A stretch of DNA of 64,000 bases from Typha latifolia (taxonomy: Eukaryota > Streptophyta > Magnoliopsida > Poales > Typhaceae), in contig CM034104.1 of NCBI GenBank assembly GCA_019914945.1, positions 746,501-810,500 of the forward strand, given 5' to 3'. The position numbers were made by a program, and so were the translations under genes. Below, piece by piece: positions 60,680-64,000 of this stretch. Each line of letters starts with the position of its first letter. Position 1 is the stretch's first letter. The notes beneath the pieces were generated by a model. That model did no database searches, was not told where the DNA came from, and saw nothing but the letters and a program-made list of their open reading frames with translations.

Positions 60680-63600
60680 CTAATTAATTGTGGTGAGAGG
60701 AAGTCTCTGGGCCTGAGATTGAGACTCCTGTGACCCAGGAAAATGCTTTACATCTCCACTTAATTGCTTAGATGCAGGCTTTCCCTCCCAAAATGACTTC
60801 AAAAGCTCTTCAAATGCTGGAGTCCTCAGCTCCTCAATGGATTGCATACTGGGCAAGTTAATTGATCGCTTTCTTGGCGTTGAACAAGATGGTTCATCCA
60901 CCTGATTAATTGACCGATGAAAATCTAATGAGGACCAACATAGCATATAACAGAACTTTTAAGTTAGATAATCTCTTGGCATGTAACTTACCGCGTAATC
61001 TTTTTCCAGAGATCTTCCTGCACTTTCTGATATCCCTACTACCTTGTCAAAGTGTCCATGTTGCAATTCCCTGAGCTCCCCATGGTGGGGTTCAATCACA
61101 GACTTGATTTTCTCATGAACATCATGATCCAGTTTCAATGAATCTGAAGAGGATTCATACAACCACAGTCAGTTTATAACAAAAGGAAAGAAAGATCGTG
61201 GGTGGACTGGAGAACTCTTACTGTTAATGGAGGACAGAAGTGCCTTGTTCGTTATATCAACATCTTCTTGAGCAGCAGAGACAGCAGATGATAACCTATC
61301 ACGCACTACCTGATTGGCTTCAATTCCGCCCCTTCATATGAAAATATATATCATGAGTTACAGAAAGTTAACATTATATGTTGAGAGAGTTGACTACCAC
61401 AACTTTGCCTCTTCAAGCTAATCTTGATTGCAGATATCCTAATCCCAATTACCTGATAATGGAATCCGTTGACTCAATAGTGCTTCTACCTATGCTCAAT
61501 AGAGAATCTTGAGCATTTCTCCACTGTTCTGAGCATGATTTTGTTGTTGTCATGCTGCAAATTAAAAATGCACATTTCAGATACTGCTTGAACTCTCGAA
61601 GTAATAAAGCCAAATGAAATTAGCAATCCCTCCTACCATTGGTGAAGACCATCTGCTAAGCAACTTCTTCCACTTTCAACTACAGCAGTACCTTCATGAT
61701 AGTTGTTTTCAGTTTGATCCATATAATTCATCCATTGTTCTCTTACAGAAGAAGTAATACGGCGGGTGGTGGCCATTTCACTTTGTAAATTACTAGTTTG
61801 CTCAGAAGCAGTCTGTTGGAGAGTGATGATAGATTCTTGAACCTAAAGAGCGCAGTCATCAAATTATTATATTTCAAAACTTGAAAGTAACTCGTAAATT
61901 GTCCTAACATAATTTGCTATGCTGAAAAAATTGTGGGAACTGCAATATTTTTTTCTTTTTCAACAGTTTGTATAATATTGTTCCCATCCATTAGTTGTTT
62001 ATTTATATAATGTAATAAAAGAACATGTAGGGTGAGTCGATCATTGTCTGATTATAAGAAGCAGGGACCTAATACAAAGAATACAAATTACTTGCAAATG
62101 CACTGAAAATGTATCAGTTCTATTAGGTAATGCAACAAATCCATGGAGACCGAGTGAATGCAATGGGTCTTTTTCATGTCAAGTTTGGCCATAATTTTAG
62201 TGAGAGTGTGGCAATTACTTGCAAATGCACTGAAAATGTATCAGTTCTATTAGGTAATTTAAAGGATGCAACAATGCCATGGAGACCGAGTGAATGCAAT
62301 GGGGGCCTTTTTCATGTAAGTTTCGCCATAATTTTAGTGAGATTGTGGAATCAATTATTTTCCATGCTTAGTAAAAAAAATTTCTCTCATGACAAAACTG
62401 CATGCTACTTGCGTCAATGCATTGCAGACATTTGATCCACTATTTTTCCTTGATTTCTCTCTTAAAATAAACATTTAATGCTTTTCTATATCCACTATTT
62501 TTCCTTGATTTCTCTCTTAAAATAAACATTTAATGCTTTTCTAATGTTACACCTTAAAATCCACAAGGAAGATGATAAGAGTTCATTTTTTTCCGGTCAA
62601 ATAAATCTGATGTGTACTATTAACCATTTAATAAAAGAGCTGTGGAATAATGTTTAAATAATAGAGTAATATTATGGTTGCATGAACTGATGGAATAAGT
62701 TTTAACTTAAGTATCAAGATTCAAATTGTTGATAGAGGTGAAAGATACCAATTTTTTCTTTCTTGCATTAGATCCAGCTAGCAATTCTGCCATCTTCTCT
62801 AGCACATAATTTTCTTCCTTAGCAGCACATTCCTGTAGCCACAACAGCTATCTAGTGTGAGTATTCACGAAGTTATCCATTTCTTGTATTTAATTAATGA
62901 CTAGATGCTTCACCATGCAATAAAAGTACCTCAAACTTCTTTTCGAGCTGAGAAAGTTGCTGATCATGCACAATTTGTGATTCTTCAAGAATTTTGCTCA
63001 ATTTGGATGCATGACTATCTGATGTGAGGAAGAAATTCATAGTAACAGTTGAGATAGACCTTGTTGTCTCAACAGCTCTAAGAAGGCCCTGCTTAAGGTA
63101 ATTTAATTAGAACTGAATTAGGCAATAATGTCATGTGAGATACTGTATTCAGAAACTATTCACTAGTGCAGACCTCGCGTTGTTGCTGAACAAATGAACC
63201 TAACCTATCCTCTTGCTTAGACAGGCTAATCTGAAGTTTGTTAAGCACCTCATCAGCTTCCAATGATATCCCTCTGAAACACTGGAAAAGGAAAGGGTCG
63301 TTAAAACAGAATAAATTTGAAAATAAAATCACATGGAGAAAAGTACCACTTACATCCTCAAGAGCAGAAGTCTGCATGCTGACTTGAGAAGTCAGTTTCT
63401 CAAAAGATAATTGAGAATTCGCATCAAGTTCACCTGCTAAACCATCCAGATCTTTTATCCTAGAACCAAAAGTTTCTTTCAGTTTCCTTAACTGCCCACG
63501 AAGTTCTTCAGTGACCTGAGATAGGAGTTACAATTCGCAGATTAGGTCCCCCCTGAGTACAGCAGGGTTTTTTGAAAGAGTTGTGACTTGTGCTTGTATA

Positions 63601-63950
63601 CCTCATCTTTAGTTGAGACATAAGATTGCATCTCATCTTCTAGTTCTTTCAGTTGGTTCTCCTGTTGCATGACAGAAGCTGAGACAGTCTCGTGCAAGAG
63701 ATCTAGCTCCTGAGTTAATCGAGAATGGAAACTCTGGATAAGATTTCTGTTTGCAACTTCAAGCTTGTCTTTACGTTCTGAAAGCCAATCCAAGGCGTAC
63801 TCATCAGGATATATGGTAGATTGCTTACATGCAGAAGAACACTAAAATGTCAAAGATACTGACCTATTTTCGAGAACAAGCCTGACACATCTGATGCTGC
63901 TGTCTCCAGCTCAGATCGAAGCTCATAAGCTCGATCAACAAGTTCTTTCT
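60680..63950 (-). CDS. KIN5: Kinesin-5 (KIN-5, BimC/Eg5 type), C-terminal part
   Basis: Tetrameric plus-end kinesin that slides antiparallel microtubules in spindle and phragmoplast. Only the stalk/tail is present; the motor exons lie beyond 64000. Eleven exons in window: 63950-63864, 63777-63602, 63515-63354, 63281-63174, 63088-62930, 62832-62749, 61842-61637, 61554-61453, 61331-61222, 61143-60992, 60901-60680 (about 521 aa). Recognisable blocks: ERKDKLEVANRNL, VTEELRGQLRKLKETFGSRI, GISLEADEVLNKLQ, REQWMNYMDQTENNY, and the BimC-box region STPRKRSINLPSMQSIEELR with its CDK-type Thr-Pro site, then TPAFEELLKSFWEGK. Long coiled coil is expected. Which KIN-5 paralog (A-D) this is cannot be told. 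Confidence 0.93.
62086..62350. repeat. 127-bp tandem duplication in KIN-5 intron
   Basis: Two copies (62086-62212 and 62213 to about 62350), both containing cttgcaaatgcactgaaaat, catggagaccgagtgaatgc and cataattttagtgaga, with small indels. Lies in the intron between exons 62832-62749 and 61842-61637. Confidence 0.88.
62435..62543. repeat. 55-bp perfect tandem duplication in KIN-5 intron
   Basis: The unit beginning atccactatttttccttgat and ending gcttttcta is repeated at exact 55-bp spacing (62435-62489, 62490-62543) without a visible mismatch, so it is recent or an assembly artefact. Confidence 0.9.
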
Positions 63951-64000
63951 CTGAATGAAGAAAAAGGTAAGAAATGTATTATATACATGCGCTTCTAAGT

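Noticed and set aside
62130..62435. 101-aa plus-strand frame
   Set aside because: Lies in a KIN-5 intron across the tandem duplication; internal repetition explains it.

Overview
The window is nuclear DNA of a flowering plant, most likely a non-grass monocot. Spliced genes with GT-AG introns dominate, and nearly every recognisable product belongs to a plant family: dirigent protein, NaKR, MAKR, CCT-motif protein, chalcone isomerase, half-size ABCG transporter, TRM/DUF4378 protein and a KIN-5 kinesin. Several genes (the 7TM protein, the ABCG transporter, chalcone isomerase exons 1-2) have very GC-rich 5' coding ends beside AT-rich introns and spacers, a pattern typical of commelinid monocots. 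The species cannot be named from the sequence alone. About 16 genes in 64 kb is fairly compact. No retrotransposon coding sequence, tRNA, rRNA or CRISPR array was recognised.

Layout. 0.6-1.2 kb (-): dehydroascorbate reductase, 5' part only. 2.4-5.2 kb (-) and 5.55-8.3 kb (+): Elongator subunit ELP5 and a YrdC/Sua5 threonylcarbamoyl-AMP synthase, head to head over a 348-bp intergenic region. 9.7-14.0 kb (+): DUF4378/TRM-type protein. 17.3-18.1 kb (+): NaKR-like heavy-metal-domain protein. 19.1-19.8 kb (+): dirigent protein. 20.4-22.7 and 25.3-27.0 kb (-): tandem pair of monoacylglycerol-lipase-like hydrolases. 29.5-30.3 kb (-): MAKR-like protein. 32.7-34.0 kb (+): GOST/GPR107-type 7TM protein. 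37.4-39.3 kb (+): chalcone isomerase. 40.4-42.5 kb (+): ABCG half transporter. 45.2-46.6 kb (+): GYPP-repeat protein (GPA3-like). 47.3-50.7 kb (+): RNase P subunit p30 homolog (GAF1-like). 55.9-56.9 kb (+): CCT-motif protein. 60.7-64.0 kb (-): C-terminal half of a KIN-5 kinesin.

Exon structures were assembled by hand. For every complete multi-exon gene the reading phases close exactly (ELP5 376 aa, YrdC 268, TRM-type 960, NaKR-like 217, MAGL-A 320, MAGL-B 324, CHI 235, GPA3-like 187, GAF1-like 675, CCT 259).

No operon-like functional cluster is expected or seen. The most suggestive association is the divergent ELP5/YrdC pair: both products modify tRNA anticodon loops, at U34 and A37. A third tRNA-biogenesis gene, the RNase P p30 homolog, lies 40 kb away. 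Noncoding novelties include a Mutator-type MITE with a perfect 9-bp target duplication in the chalcone isomerase intron, a dispersed ~0.6-kb repeat pair, a fold-back element in a lipase intron, young tandem duplications in two genes' introns, an exitron-like intron and a GC-AG intron placed right after a start codon.
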